The notes: generated by a model from the sequence alone, not told the origin. 64,000 nt of DNA from Aspergillus flavus (GCF_009017415.1 NC_092405.1:1674001-1738000); one strand, 5' to 3'; positions 1 to 12,479 are shown, counted from the stretch's first letter. Made by a program: numbers and translations.

Positions 1-82
1 TTTACTCACATGGGCTATGATGTAGTATGGAGATTCAAATGCTGGCCATTCTATCTCCCGCACGCCGGATAAAACGTTCGAC

Positions 83-2092
83 ATGAAAGCCGACTTTAAT
101 GCTCGAGGCATTCCTAGTACTAGCCCGGGCACCAATGGTCAGGAATTAGGCTCGCCAGCTGATATCCAGCGCCCTCGGTCAGCACTGCATTCTGGCGACT
201 TTCGAGAAGGGACCCGTCAAGATCCGCAACCACTGCCGCAGTCACCGCTACCCGGACTTGATGCCGGCTCACGTTTCCCCCTGCTGGGCTCTTCCCCAAC
301 TGCTCCCTGGTTCACGGCCCCGGTTTTTGCATCGCCCACGAGGACGCAACCTGTCACAGCCAATGTGTCTAATGAAAACGCGAGGCCACCATCCCGCACG
401 CGGGCACCGTCCGTGGGCTCCTTCTCTTCTAGCTACGTCCTAAAGGCGCCGACAAGCCCTCTCGTATACCAGGCGAACAATACCGATTTGGATTTTTCCG
501 CCAGGACCGATTCAACTGAGCAGCTTGGTCCCTTGGAGAAGGCCAGCCGTCGTCGTACGCTGCCGCCAGAGACTTTCCGGCACCTTCAATCGTCGCCCAC
601 AACCCATCGAGGAGCGTTCAACTTCCAGTCCAGCCATTCCTCCGGGAAATGGGATGAGCCGCTCCCGTTCCACCATTGTAATCCTCGCCGGTCTCTAAAC
701 TCGGCGTATACTCTTCAACTAGCATCTTCAGTACAAAGTCCATCCCTCAGAACCAGGAGGCCCTCACTTGTTTCGGAGAAGTCTTCCAGACCGCATGCTC
801 CATTGGTTGGATCCTATGAAGAATCTATCCTACGTGGGAGAATGTCGATGAACCCATCAAAGCCACTCGATTTCACCGCGCAAATAGGTGTGTTGGGGAA
901 AGGCAAATGTAAAGCGAATCTCAAGTGCCCACCCCACGTCACAATTCCGTTTCCGGCAGTTTTCTACAGCTATCCTACTTCGGGTAGTGGTCGCTCGATT
1001 TCGGACGATAACCCTAGTCCTTATGTTGGCTTGATAGACTTGGAGAACTCTCTTCCAAAGGACACAGCAGTTACGAGTCGACGTCGCAGGCATCATCATA
1101 GCCCCGCAGAGGTCTGCGGTGAAATGACAGACAATCCACCCCCGCCTAAGGCTAATGACCAAGATGCTCTCCGCAGACGAGAGAAGAGACACAGGAGGGC
1201 CGAGTCGCCCAAGTGTCCGCCCGGGGGCTGCTATCGAATACCTCAACAGGGTCAGCTCCAGGTCATGATAAAGAATCCGAACAAGACAGCTGTTAAATTA
1301 TTTTTGATTCCATACGATCTCAGCGACATGGAACCTGGAACCAAGACATTTATTCGGCAGAGAAGCTATTCAGCGGGCCCTGTCATCGACATGCCGTTGA
1401 CTGCGCGGAAGAACTACGGGACCGATCGTCCAGAGGCATCCTTAAGCTCATCGGAGGATCCAAATGACAAGCCCATCCTGAGGTACCTGATACATTTGAA
1501 CATATGCTGTCCGTCCAAGGGCCGTTTCTATCTACACTCAAGCATCCGTATTGTTTTTGCTAATCGAGTCCCTGACGGCAAAGAAAGGCTCCGGAATGAG
1601 ATACAACATCCAGAGCCCCGATATGCGCCGTATAAGCCTGCTCGTGATGTCAATCAGACGCAGATGAATACGAAGCTAGTAACGGATAGAGGATGCCGAA
1701 GACCAGCTGCTGATCAAGGATCCATTCCAGCTTCATTGCCCGATCTCCCTTCCCCGTGTGGGCGGGAGGGCCAGCCTGCAACACCAATGCCAGTCATTGA
1801 AGCGCAGGCCGTCTCTAGTAACTTGAAGGATGCCCGCTCGGGGCAGCGAGCTCCTCATCCGTTCCGGCCCATTCCGTCCCTAAGGGAAGAAGTGCTTCCC
1901 CTGCATGACCATGATGCAGCCGAAACCTATCAAACTGGTAGTGGATCGTATAGTAAACTCACCAAAGGAGACCATGGATACGGTGGCTATCCATTCAGCC
2001 CCCTGGGCGGCTCCGAAGCCGGCGAGAGCCTACTCGCCAAACGACTGAGAGGACTAGATGTACAAAAGCATAATTCATCGGGCATGGATTAA
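83..2092 (+). CDS. Atos/FAM214-like protein (DUF4210 plus meiotic chromosome segregation domain)
   Basis: Single uninterrupted frame of 669 residues. The first ATG is at 83, and an in-frame TAG at 23-25 closes the frame upstream, so the start is plausible unless an upstream exon exists. Residues 1-250 are low complexity, rich in Ser and Pro. Around residues 250-330 lies the Atos-like block (motifs KPLDFTAQIG, PPHVTIPFPAVF, YVGLIDLEN). Around 380-520 lies the C-terminal Atos block (GCYRIPQQGQLQVMIKNP, YLIHLNICCPSKGRFYLH, RIVFANRVPDGKERLRNE). Animal Atos proteins are transcriptional regulators, and the fungal family is labelled chromosome segregation during meiosis. The specific role here is inferred from the family only. 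The tail after residue 530 is again disordered. No membrane segment is seen. Confidence 0.82.
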   Translation: MKADFNARGIPSTSPGTNGQELGSPADIQRPRSALHSGDFREGTRQDPQPLPQSPLPGLDAGSRFPLLGSSPTAPWFTAPVFASPTRTQPVTANVSNENARPPSRTRAPSVGSFSSSYVLKAPTSPLVYQANNTDLDFSARTDSTEQLGPLEKASRRRTLPPETFRHLQSSPTTHRGAFNFQSSHSSGKWDEPLPFHHCNPRRSLNSAYTLQLASSVQSPSLRTRRPSLVSEKSSRPHAPLVGSYEESILRGRMSMNPSKPLDFTAQIGVLGKGKCKANLKCPPHVTIPFPAVFYSYPTSGSGRSISDDNPSPYVGLIDLENSLPKDTAVTSRRRRHHHSPAEVCGEMTDNPPPPKANDQDALRRREKRHRRAESPKCPPGGCYRIPQQGQLQVMIKNPNKTAVKLFLIPYDLSDMEPGTKTFIRQRSYSAGPVIDMPLTARKNYGTDRPEASLSSSEDPNDKPILRYLIHLNICCPSKGRFYLHSSIRIVFANRVPDGKERLRNEIQHPEPRYAPYKPARDVNQTQMNTKLVTDRGCRRPAADQGSIPASLPDLPSPCGREGQPATPMPVIEAQAVSSNLKDARSGQRAPHPFRPIPSLREEVLPLHDHDAAETYQTGSGSYSKLTKGDHGYGGYPFSPLGGSEAGESLLAKRLRGLDVQKHNSSGMD

Positions 2093-3729
2093 AGCCACCC
2101 AAGATTGCCCAACGCCCGTCGACATTCACCTAGGCCCGCTCCAACATCTCTCTCAGTATAAATCGTTTTACTTAGCCTTTCTTTTTTTTCTATTTCTTTC
2201 TTTCTTGTTGACTTGTTACCACGATGCAGGACACACGCTGCCTAACTGACATTCAAGGTGCAGGCTCATCTTCTGGACATGAACACAATCGCCTCCCGTT
2301 TCCCAATAATTTACACGGGCCAGCCAAGGGCGCATGACATACGTACTTTTAATACCCAAGTTCTCATCTATTCAATTCACGGCGTTAACAATGCTTCGGA
2401 GTCCTGAAAGTCTCCTCTCTTTCTACTGATTCGTTTGTTTTATCAAGGCGTGCAGATTTCAGTTCGAGTACCGGAGAAGGCTATCTTTCTTTCGAGTATT
2501 GATTTTTTTAAGGTGTTGTGTTCTGGTCGTCTGGGAGGTTGGTTACTTAGGTTAAATATATGGTTAAACAGAATAACACATACGCATTTACATTGACAGA
2601 AAGTTCTTCTGAGATATATACTACATATTTATCCGCACCGGGTTTCTTCCAGTGACCTGGAAGTCCCTGTTTCAGATGCCTCCTCTTTAAGTAGTTAAAG
2701 TGAAGACCTTGCTCAGTGAGTACTTTATATCACAGGGTGCAGCTCAGTGCGCAGCAAAAAGTCGCAGGCTAGATGATGTAATTCCATTGAGACGATAAAC
2801 GAGTCATTTGTTAGTGCCCCGTATGGTTATTCTAGTCGAGTGGGATTGGGAACATGTTTTCCATACGAGCAAACCGAACTTCGTTGAATAATCTTCCTTT
2901 CTAACCTTCTATGATACATTCTACTTCTTGATTCCCGCTCTTCGTGTCTCCCATCCCATACTATCAAAGACTAGCCACCGAAAGGAGGTTTTCGAGATAA
3001 ATATTACCCAGAGTCAAAAAAGCTGCGAGGGACGATTGACGAGCAGCTATAATTTGGGCACTCATAAAGAGGGAGATACCCAACGTGGGAAACACTAACG
3101 CCGAGATAAAGTTAAGGAACTACGAAGCAGATGTGTAGTTCTATATACAGAGTCAGTCTTTACTGTGCTTAACGTAACCTTTCATTATGTCTATGTGTAC
3201 TAATCCCATGCTAGGCTCGTCATAAAGATGAACTCCCGCGACTTAGTTATCAGCTCAGGGAGAGTTGTCCAGCTCCTGACATCACAGCCTATATGGAGTT
3301 CATATGTTGGTGTATTCATTGGATGATAGGAACGGGGAGACTTGGTGAAATTGGAAGAGGGACTATGAGGACAATAACATTTGGGCCTTTTAGCTCTACG
3401 TATGACATAGTATACACCCGTTCTCTCTCTTCCCCAAAATAGGAGGTTTAAATGCATTATTTCTTATACTATATAAGCGAGATTTACTATTATACCTGTA
3501 GAGTTGTAGGGTATGTGAAAGTGGTAAGCTAGATTATGCTCGTAGACATCCCTTCGGTGGACTGGAGAGGTCTTATCTCGCCCGCCCCGTTACTAGGAGA
3601 CAAGCTTCAGCTGACAACAATGATATGGATATAGGAGTGTAGAAAGAATAGAACAGATTGTCGCTGTTAGTGAGACAGAATACAGAGTACGACTGTGACT
3701 TCTTGAGATCCTGGACCAATATCAAGCGT
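2093..3729. other. Intergenic, no supported gene
   Basis: About 1.6 kb between the Atos-like gene and the 3' end of the large esterase gene. Pyrimidine-rich sequence follows the stop of the first gene and is probably its 3' UTR. A short minus-strand frame at 3200-3457 starts with a real ATG but has no recognisable motif. I see no tRNA or repeat. Confidence 0.5.
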
Positions 3730-6700
3730 TCAATCGTCCTCCGTACTCTTCGTGCTCAGGCTTAGACTCAGCGCAGGATCCACCTCATCCAGCGAGATCA
3801 ACTTCATCTCCGTTGACATCAATGCATTACTCGTACCGCAGGACCCATTAGCACAACATGCAGGGCTATCAGGTGTACACCCATTTTCGTTGCAGCTGCA
3901 TTGCGTGTTGCTCTTCTGCGCGTAAAGCATCCACTGAATGCAACCAAACCCTTGATTTTCAACAAAAGCACCACCGTAGCCCTCGGTAGGATTTCGACAT
4001 TTGGAGAAACAATGCTCCATCGAAGTTTCGCACTAGTGATAAAGGTCTGGTTAGTGCTGTAAATAGCACAGGGAAACAAAGGCACGTACGTGAATTTTCA
4101 TCTCGACTTCCTTCTCCGGCTTGCAGCCAGACTGATCAGGGGCCCATTGAACAGATCCAATCACGTTAGTTCCAGAAGGATCGCTGTATACATACGTGTA
4201 CGGAGGTCCTCCAGGCTTTAAGGAGTTGCCGTTGTAGCAAAGTGCTTCCATCGCTGCCTTTGCCCCGTCAACTTTGAATGGTACGTAGGAGCCATCATTG
4301 TGCTCATTGAAGCAGTAAATTGGATCACTGGATGTGGTCGCTGTTGGGATAGACAAAGATGTGGTGGTCTTTGTCGGAGCAGTAGATGTGCTAGTAGGGT
4401 TGGCAGGGTCCTTGGTCGTGATTGGGAATGGACACGAATCTCGGCGGGCAAGGGGGGGTCTCGGGGCGCCATCTGTAGTAGCCCTATCCCAATTCAGATT
4501 GATGGGCTTGTTGCACACGTTCCCCGTGCCGTCAAGGTGGTATCTCTCACGTATAGCCTGCAAAGCCTCGCAGTATTCATTCAGACGTGCTGCTCCATCT
4601 GCTGTTTCTAGTGCCTTGTCAGTCGCGAGGTTGAGTCCCTCCTCAATGGATGTGATCAAGAGTGCAGCTTGTTCGCTGCCTGCCTCCATCTGTCCGGGAA
4701 TCCTGACATTTGTCATCCAGTATCTATATGTGGTCGCTAGATTGGCATCAACGTCCTTCCTAAGAGAAATGGTTAATAATGTGGTTCAGAAAAGGCACGT
4801 CATCCAAAGATTGGGAGATCACATACAATGCGGAGTATATCCTATAATTTGTTGAATCAAGTGGACCGAAGATGGCGCTTGAAGTCCATAAATCACAAGC
4901 AAGAACGATCGTTTGTAGAAGCTCCATCCATTCATTGATTATTGCTTCTGAAGCCCTCCATGGTTTCTGTCTCGCTATAATTTTCTTACGCGCCTTTACA
5001 CTTCTCTGGACAATGTTCTGTTCGTACGCGCCTCCCATCTGCCATTGTATCGTGTCAGCAGGATTGTTTGTCCCCGGAAAACTCTAGCTTACCTGGGCCT
5101 TGATCGAATTTAGCTCTTGAGTTACACCAACAAAGTCCCAATGGTCGTCGCCAGGGAGATTATCATAAATAGGTTGAAGTTTGTTGCAACTGTCGAACAT
5201 GAGTTGGTTGAAGTTGTCGCAGGAGTAGCCGGGTTTGCCAAACAGATACTTCCAGAATCCGTCCATCCAGTTCAATTCATCTGTGAGCCGTTAGCCGCAA
5301 TTCTAGTGCCTCTCAAGTACTTATCTGAGATGTCGGAAGGATATTTACAGCAATGTTCGATAGTCGGTGACCGGAAATTATTCCCTAGGAAAGGCTGTAC
5401 CTGCTCATCGGATATCATGGTGATTGTTGGCGCGCAGTCAACGGTCGTCTTGCTGTACCATCTGGACATGGAGAGGGAGGCAGGAAGTGCTCCGCCGATG
5501 GCTGACTGGACATAGTTCTGTGGTCCCTTGTAGGCTGGGATAGTAACAGATGCCCCCGGTGTGAATCTGCAACCTCCAAGGGCAGTATAAGTCCTCGCCG
5601 GGGCCCTCTTCTCCAGACCAGCATGAGTAGGAGCTACTGCCCGCGCCGTAATAGTAGCATAGTTAGGTTGAAAGCCATCACGGATTCTCAGATTTCCTTC
5701 CATGTCTACATCTGAAACAGAGTCAAAAGCCCAGGCACATGGTCTGCAGTTGTCAGATGGGTTCTCGCCGGCGACAGGGTCCGTCACGAAAGGACAATCA
5801 GCGCTGCTCGTCGAGGTGATTGTTCTAGTTGTCGTCCCAGTCACACTGCAGCCCACGGTTGGCATGCAAGTGGTCGACGTGCACGAGGTCGTTGTCGTGG
5901 CAGCTGCGTTGGTCGTCACAGTACAATATTCAGCGCAGATAGTGGCCGTCTCTTTGATGCTGCACGACGGATCGGTTGGTGTCGACCCATCGTCGTCGCC
6001 GCCTCCACCTCCTTCCTCTCCACCACTGCAACCGCCAGCCTCACGACACATGCAGCTCAGACCCCGACAGCTAGTGCATGTAGGACCAGTACAGCTGCAG
6101 AACAACCCAGTGCAGCTACACCCGAGACCTGTACAGCCGCTACATCCCGAGCCACTGCAGGCACAGCCCAATCCGAAGCAGGAACAACCGGGACCTGTGC
6201 AACTGGTGCAATGCTCTCCCTTACAACCGCTCTTGCCATTAGAAACGACACAATCCGATCCTACACAGCTGCTGCAGTGCTCTCCCCTACAAGCCCCATG
6301 ATGGCAGTCCCGACCCGTGCAGCCGTAGCAGTTCGAACCAGTACATTGGCCGTTATGACAGTCAGGCCCCGTGCATCCGATGCAGTTGTCGCCGGTGCAG
6401 TCGCCATCATGACAGTCCAAGCCCGAGCAGCTGCTGCAGTCGTCTCCCTTGCAAGAACCATTGTTGCAGTCCTTGCCGACACAGCCATCATAGCTCGAAC
6501 ATTTGCTGCCGGAGCAAACCCCGTTGGCACATCCGCTGCCACTGCATGTCCCTTCCCAACAATCCGGACCGGTGCAGATACCATCCTTTCCACAATCAGA
6601 TCCAGAACAGCCGAGGCCAATACAGCGGTCGTCAGTACATTTTCCATCCTCTCCGCAGTCATCTCCCACGCAGCCGGCCGTGATGCAGTCGTCCGCCACA

Positions 6701-9154
6701 CAGACACCGTCTCTGCATCCAGATCCAAGACATCCATGGACAGTACATTGCCCAAAGGCGGTACAGACGCCATTCAAGCAGCCAGATCCACTGCAGCCAA
6801 AGGAAGCGCAAAGAAGCCCCGTGCATTGGCTGTTCTTACAATCCGGACCTTTACATTGACCATTGGTGACTACCGGCCATGGCTCTTCCGTAGTGCCACC
6901 GCTGCTGCTGCTGCTGCCACCACCACTATCACCACCGCCTCCTGAGCCTCCTCCACCACTCCCACCTCCGACGCTACCACCATTCGGACACCATTGAGGA
7001 GCGGGCGGGCAGGTTGGTGCCGCGCCACCGTCTTCGTCCGGGGATGGGGCGAGGACACATTTCCCTTTGGCAGACTCCGCATTTCCATTGAAAGCGCTAA
7101 CACACCACTCATAGTTCCACGTACCGGGAAACAGATAGTATTGATCGCTACAAGCAGCTTCCACCGTGTAGTTCAATGCCTCAAGCTTACTACCTGTGGC
7201 ATTTACATTGCGTAACCAAAGCCGGTAGCCCGCCGCAGCAGAGAGGCTATCCCACGTAAGGTGGACTGTGGTTTGATCTGCTGCGATGATCTTCAGGTCC
7301 GTTGGGGGTGGCGGAGTGCCAGCGCCCGGAATAACACTTCGAACCACGGCTGGAAAGCCCTGTCCAGCGGCATTCCAGGTCTCAACGGCCACGAAGTAAC
7401 GGTGCCCTGCAACTAGGTTCTCTATGTGGGCCGAAGTGCCTGTGAACGCGGCTCCAGTAATAAAATCACATTCGGCGTCCTTGTCCCAGTAGAGAACGTT
7501 ATATTCGATGACAGAGTCACTGTAAGAACATGTGGGTGGATCCCAGGATATGTCGAAACCAGTCGTGGTAGCGCTAACAATCACGTTCTGAGGGGCTTCC
7601 ACTGTCTGGGGATGGGCGGTTGCGGTTAAAGTAGTTGTCCAGTCCCCCTTGATAGTGTCCCCAGCACTGGCGCGCACCTGAACCTCATACTCCCAGCCAT
7701 CTATAGGCCACGTAGCATCCCATCGATTGGAGGATACGCTGCCTGAGGAGAAATTCGGGATACCCCCCTTGATCTTGGATCGAACGTCGTAGTTATACGC
7801 ACCATAGACTAGGTATCTTCAATTAGCAAAAGGACGCTCCGGGCTTAGCTGCAGGGTGGCTTACCTGGATCCCATGTTGCCGTTACGCCACCAGGACTAG
7901 TGAATACCTTGAAATTGCTAGGTACCGGTAACGGCCTGGCAGGAACATCATTGGGTATACTCAGTGCGGATGACCCGATCCTGAAATCCTTCACTAGGGT
8001 TTGCGAGAAGGCGCGAGCAATCTGGTATTCACCCATCGCGTTTGGATGAAGTCCATCGGAACCCACCGGACATGAACTAGGCTGACAGTTGTAGTTCTCT
8101 TCCAGCTCAACAGGATGGATTGGGGAAGCTGTAGTGCTCCATTTGGGAATAGTATCGCGCAGTAGAGAGTTGTATATATTGGTGCTAACAGGAAGATCCT
8201 CACGGCCACCAATGAAACTCCGCTGTGGTACATTAGCAATGGCAAACTTGATCTTTGGATTTGCAGCCCGAGCATTGCTGATCAGCGTATGAATACTGTC
8301 CAAAGTTCCTATCGAATCACTGTAGAACCACCCCATATCATTGAAGCCCAATAATAACAGCATCAAATCTGCTGGGTGGGCTGCCATGACTTCCTTGATC
8401 AGGCCTTTATCCACAGCAGCAGCACGGCCCGAAACAGCGAAATGACTCTTAGGAAAATCCGATGACACTTGTTTCGCATAGCCCCCACTTACTTTGATCG
8501 CGCCTGTTGGTTGGGGTTCCCCGTATAATGCTGGTGGGGACGGTGGTGCTGCCTTATCAGGTTGTACCGTGCCTGTATAAGGCCCAACGAAGTCTACAGC
8601 AACTCCCTGAGATTGAAACCACTCCCATATCCGATACCGCCACGTGAAGTCTCCCTCTCGGCCCTGAGATATGGAATCGCCGACTATCATGACCTTAAGC
8701 CCGGTTGCGCGCTCGTGGAGGTGTCCCGTGGTCGAGTTCTCACTTGACCTTAGATTATCCCTCATAGCCGCCAACATTTGGACACTGTTGTTCTGCACAC
8801 TACCAGTTTGAAGCGGCGGCATGAGGCCCACGACTTGGTTCAAAATATCATAATCTGGGAGATCCGTTGGAAGAGGGATGGCCGGGACGGTAGCTAATTG
8901 AGATAACTGATAGGATACTTTGGACTCTATCGCGACAGCTGACGAGTATTCTATGGTAGCTGTTGATACTGCAGTCAAAGCCGTCGCGTTGCCACTTTGT
9001 GTAGGCGTGGGCTTTGGACTGTTCTCCCTCCGTGGAGGGAGCCATGAATAAGCGAAAGTGGTGTCAAAAAAATAAAAATTGCACACAAAAGGAAAGCCAG
9101 GTAAAGATTGAAACTACCTCTAAGGGTAGAACTTCCCCGGTAGGAAGGCGCCAT
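3730..9154 (-). CDS. Large secreted SGNH/CE3-type esterase with fibronectin III domains and a Cys-rich repeat region
   Basis: Six exons: about 9154-7865 (5' end unresolved), 7808-5349, 5280-5093, 5038-4827, 4759-4090, 4032-3730. From 9086 the joined frame gives 1,684 residues with consistent phases at all five introns (56, 68, 54, 67 and 57 nt). Domains in order: SGNH hydrolase, residues about 129-370 (block I VMIVGDSISQG, LLLLGFNDMG, block V SDGLHPNAMGEYQ), resembling CE3 acetyl-xylan esterases; three fibronectin III-like modules; a Gly/Ser linker; a Cys/Gly repeat stretch; a Thr-rich segment; then a C-terminal region with a fungal secreted-protein look. The likely job is deacetylation of polysaccharide outside the cell. 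The only ATG that supplies a signal-like hydrophobic stretch (9154) lies in another frame (see findings). No in-frame ATG precedes residue 89 of the exon-1 frame. Confidence 0.75.
6030..6867 (-). repeat. Cys/Gly-rich coding repeat inside the esterase
   Basis: About 280 residues built from short units of the type CxGxxCxxGxCxGxxC, for example GCTGPDCHNGQCTGSNC followed by variants. Cys occurs at roughly every fourth or fifth position, and Gly fills most of the rest. It is preceded by a Gly/Ser linker (about 6880-6990). The spacing suggests a disulfide-knotted stalk or a carbohydrate-binding array, but no named domain is recognised. The opposite strand carries long open frames here that are shadows of the repeat. 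Confidence 0.85.
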
Positions 9155-10419
9155 GGAGATTGTAGAAAAGAAATCAAGATAAAACGAACGGACGAGGGTT
9201 GAAACAACAACCTCTTAGCTGCCAGGATGTGTTATTCCTGAGCTGCTGGCCTATCTTGTTGTCTTCCATCTTCGAGACGAGACAATGGGGAGTATTTATG
9301 TGATTTCTGATTCTCCAACCCTCGTTACTTACGAAGCTGGTATACTGAATGCCGAGGGATACTACCTCTATGTTGGAAGCGATGTAACCGGAATTGCGGC
9401 TGGCTAGCTCTCAACAAAATAGAGGACAAGGGTGTATACACTAGATCCCAATAGCTAGCGAGATTGATATTAGGTTACAAAGGGATTTGTACAGGAACTA
9501 TGACTCTTAGTGAAAAGCACTAGGAGCGATCTAGCTAAACACTGTGACATCGTTCATAAAGGATTCAACACCTAAAGAACACGATCTCATGCTAGCGCTC
9601 TCTAGTCTCAAGGCGTGTGCGGGCAAATACTTGGTTCTATAAGTATTTTTTTGGTTCCGGTCCGTTGTATTTACTGTGACTGAACTGTAGCTTGTACTAC
9701 TTCTGACTAGGGGTCACGCTGGCCACACGATTTATAGCTTCAATACCCTCATAGACGTTACCTATACCTAATGTAAATATAATATTGTCGTTGTCGATAT
9801 GGTTGCTTGCGCGGTACTGAACCATGTCTGCCAAGAATATAGATAGGGTCGGTTGGAGCCAGCTAAAGGATTTACAGTTAAGCGGACCATCCGGTTTATC
9901 CGATCGTTATTGATCAATGCTTGATCGAGTCTCTTATTAAAGGGACCGAGCGCCCTAATTTGCCTCCCTTAGTGGGCTAAAAAATTCTATTATGGGCTAG
10001 TTTCAGGAACTGGGCGAAGAAGTTGGGAGCGTTAAGCCACCATCTCGGAGATTGATGGTCATGTTAGCTTGCCTGGGTTTGTTTCTATCCTCCATATTTT
10101 CTATCCCGTGAAAAGCGTTCAATCATGGTTTGATTGGAAATCTCAAAGCCCCTATCCGGAGCAATTGTGATGTTGCTGGCTTCGACATAGACCTTTTCGA
10201 ACTGTAAGCGTTAATATATCGTAATCCACATAGCCGAAGTAGGACGCATGCCATCTTAGGTACTAACCATGACTAGCGAAATTAAGACTACTGGCTCTGG
10301 ATTCTATTCCCTGACCAAACCTTTTAGTCCTTAATGGGGCAGTGTTGTATTCAGGTCATACCCAGCCACTGAACCTCGGCTAGATAACATGGTTTGACTA
10401 GTATCTCCATATATCCCCG
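9155..10419. other. Intergenic, no supported gene
   Basis: About 1.27 kb of AT-rich sequence between the 5' end of the esterase gene and the 3' end of the F-box-like gene. All six frames are broken by frequent stops. The esterase promoter must lie in its left part. No repeat or RNA gene was recognised. Confidence 0.5.
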
Positions 10420-11790
10420 TCATTTTCTCTTATACACATGAGTATCGAGCCACTCCTCAATATCTTCATCTTTGGCCTCCTCTAGTAGTCTCCAGATCCG
10501 CCGGCGATTCCGCAAACGGAGCGGAGCATGCTGTAAAGGGTTCCCGGGTTCAAACACCTCCACTTGTGCGAGGGTCCGAACAAGGCGCTCCCAATCCCAA
10601 ACATCTTCTGCCTCATATGTTAGAGCGTTGCCCGCATCGGGTGTCACAGGGTAGCTCCGTAGGGCGGAGATATCTAAATCCCAAAGCCATGGTAGAATAT
10701 GCCGATTAAAGAGCATATCCCGCCACAGGCCTGAGGGTAAGGAACGGGTGCATGTCTGCCCGGGGTTGACGAAAGGGTGTAGATTATTATAGATCATGTC
10801 TTGGACCTCCGCCGGTAGTGCTTCTAGTTCGGGAGATAAACCCGTCTGTCCTCGCAAGGACGGTGGAAGAGGCTGTAGATATGAAAGGATCTCCTGGGTG
10901 AGTCCTGGTATGGGAGATGGTGCCATCTCGTATTCCTAATGGCAGGTTGTTAGCGATGGGATGGAGGCACCATAGATTGTACTTATGTGGAACTAACTCA
11001 CATAGGCCTTTTGCTCTCCAAAAGCCCACGCGACATTATGATAAAGGTTGGTGTCCCGAAAGTAGTACCAATGTGGTTCAACTACACGACGCGGGTTAAA
11101 CGAGCCGTTGCGTCCGAGGGGATACTTGGAATGCACCCTAGTTAATCGCTGTTCAAACACTTCATAGAACTGGCTGAGAGTCGTAGGGTGCTTTAAGCCA
11201 ACCGACACTCCAGCTTTCAGAAGAGCCTGGCGATAGTCTACCAGGCGTCGCATCATGTCAAGGCATTCCGCATGGACCGTTACATACGGGTACTCCGTAT
11301 ATAGATAGTGTACTAATTTCGACGTGTGCTCCCCATAACGCACGGCTTCTAATCTTAACAACCGCTCCCCATAATGCACACCGTCGATCTCAATATCTAA
11401 GGAATCAGAAATCTCTTCGGCGCATTATAGGTTTCCTACAAGAATGAGGGCTAAAGGAGTAACCCACCATCTATCCCGAGTACTTCTAGTGGTAGATCAT
11501 GATTTGGCAGGCTCGCAATATCCCAATCTTTCTCATAATGATAATTTTCAGCTCGGATGGCCTGCGGTACAAACCACTTGTACCTCTCAAGATTCTTGTC
11601 TCGCACTTCTGCTTCCACCACCTTGATCTGTATGAGCGGTTTATTGGTTTTTAGGGACTGAAGAAGAGCTCACAAAGCTTGGGGCACCACAGATAACACA
11701 GCATATATCCTCCGCATCATAGCCCTTATCGAATCGCTCGAACTCGAAGAGATCGCCCTCGGATGGACGCTCGCTGGGGTGGAAATCCAT
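10420..11790 (-). CDS. F-box-like fungal protein
   Basis: Four exons: 11790-11674, 11627-11468, 11414-11002, 10935-10420, giving 401 residues with a consistent frame. Exon 1 starts MDFHPSERPSEGDL and ends with a CCVICG motif, as in many Aspergillus F-box-type proteins. The C-terminal exon holds LSPELEALPAEVQDMIYNNL, which fits an F-box-like helix pair. Introns are 46, 53 and 66 nt. Intron 2 needs a weak AAG acceptor at 11415; the nearer TAG acceptor leads straight into a stop, so either the weak site is used or the gene is broken there. F-box proteins usually link substrates to SCF ubiquitin ligases, but in this expanded fungal family no substrate is known. No signal peptide or membrane segment is seen. 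Confidence 0.6.
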
Positions 11791-12365
11791 AGCAGGTGAG
11801 GATGGAACTTTTGCTCGGATTTCGATCCATGGAACACGGACTCAAAAGCAAGATAATGATAGTAAATGACCATGACTCAGACAAGGTTACATCGCTTAGT
11901 GCTATTGAGTATACTAGGCAAAATACCTAGCATGGGAGCACATCAATATATTCTGTTTATTGGTTGGCTCCACCGGTTGGCTTGGCGCTGTTCATGAGCC
12001 TGTTGGCAAGCTAGATAAATTAACTTATAAGTGTTCATTTATTCTTTTTTTTTTTTTTTTTTGTAGTACGCAGTTCTAGACCGACCACCACCCAGTCATA
12101 ATGAGACTCTGTTCAAGTCGGTTATTTATATGCCAGTAGTTTACCTTAGTATGGAGCGAAATGTTATGGACACGTTCTATTAGTTACGCAGTGCGTACTA
12201 GGTAGTTCTCAATTTCTCGAATTATTAACTATAGTACGGAGAAGTCCGAACCTCAGCCCGCTTTCACGTCGCAGTAGTACATAACTGAATTGTTTTTCTG
12301 CGAGTTCCGCCCGGTTACCCAATACAGGTGCCGCCGCTTTTATAAAAGCAGTATAGAAATGCTCT

Positions 12366-12479
12366 ATAAATACTCTAAAAGTATTTATTCTAAGCTGTTT
12401 ATTAATTACTTATAGAGTATTTATCAGCTGCTCTAGTTACTTCTAAATATTATTAATAAATTTAATAAATAATTTAGAA
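12366..12479. repeat. AT-rich inverted repeats (hairpins)
   Basis: ATAAATACTCT at 12366-12376 is matched by its reverse complement AGAGTATTTAT at 12414-12424. A smaller perfect hairpin, AAATACT/AGTATTT with a 5-nt loop, lies at 12368-12386. A near-palindrome that opens TTCTAAAT and closes ATTTAGAA spans 12441-12479. Surrounding GC content is very low, as in fungal repeat remnants altered by C-to-T mutation. Confidence 0.7.

Noticed and set aside
5702..6945. Long plus-strand open frames opposite the esterase Cys repeat
   Set aside because: They are a side effect of Cys/Gly codon repetition on the minus strand; no start context or motif.
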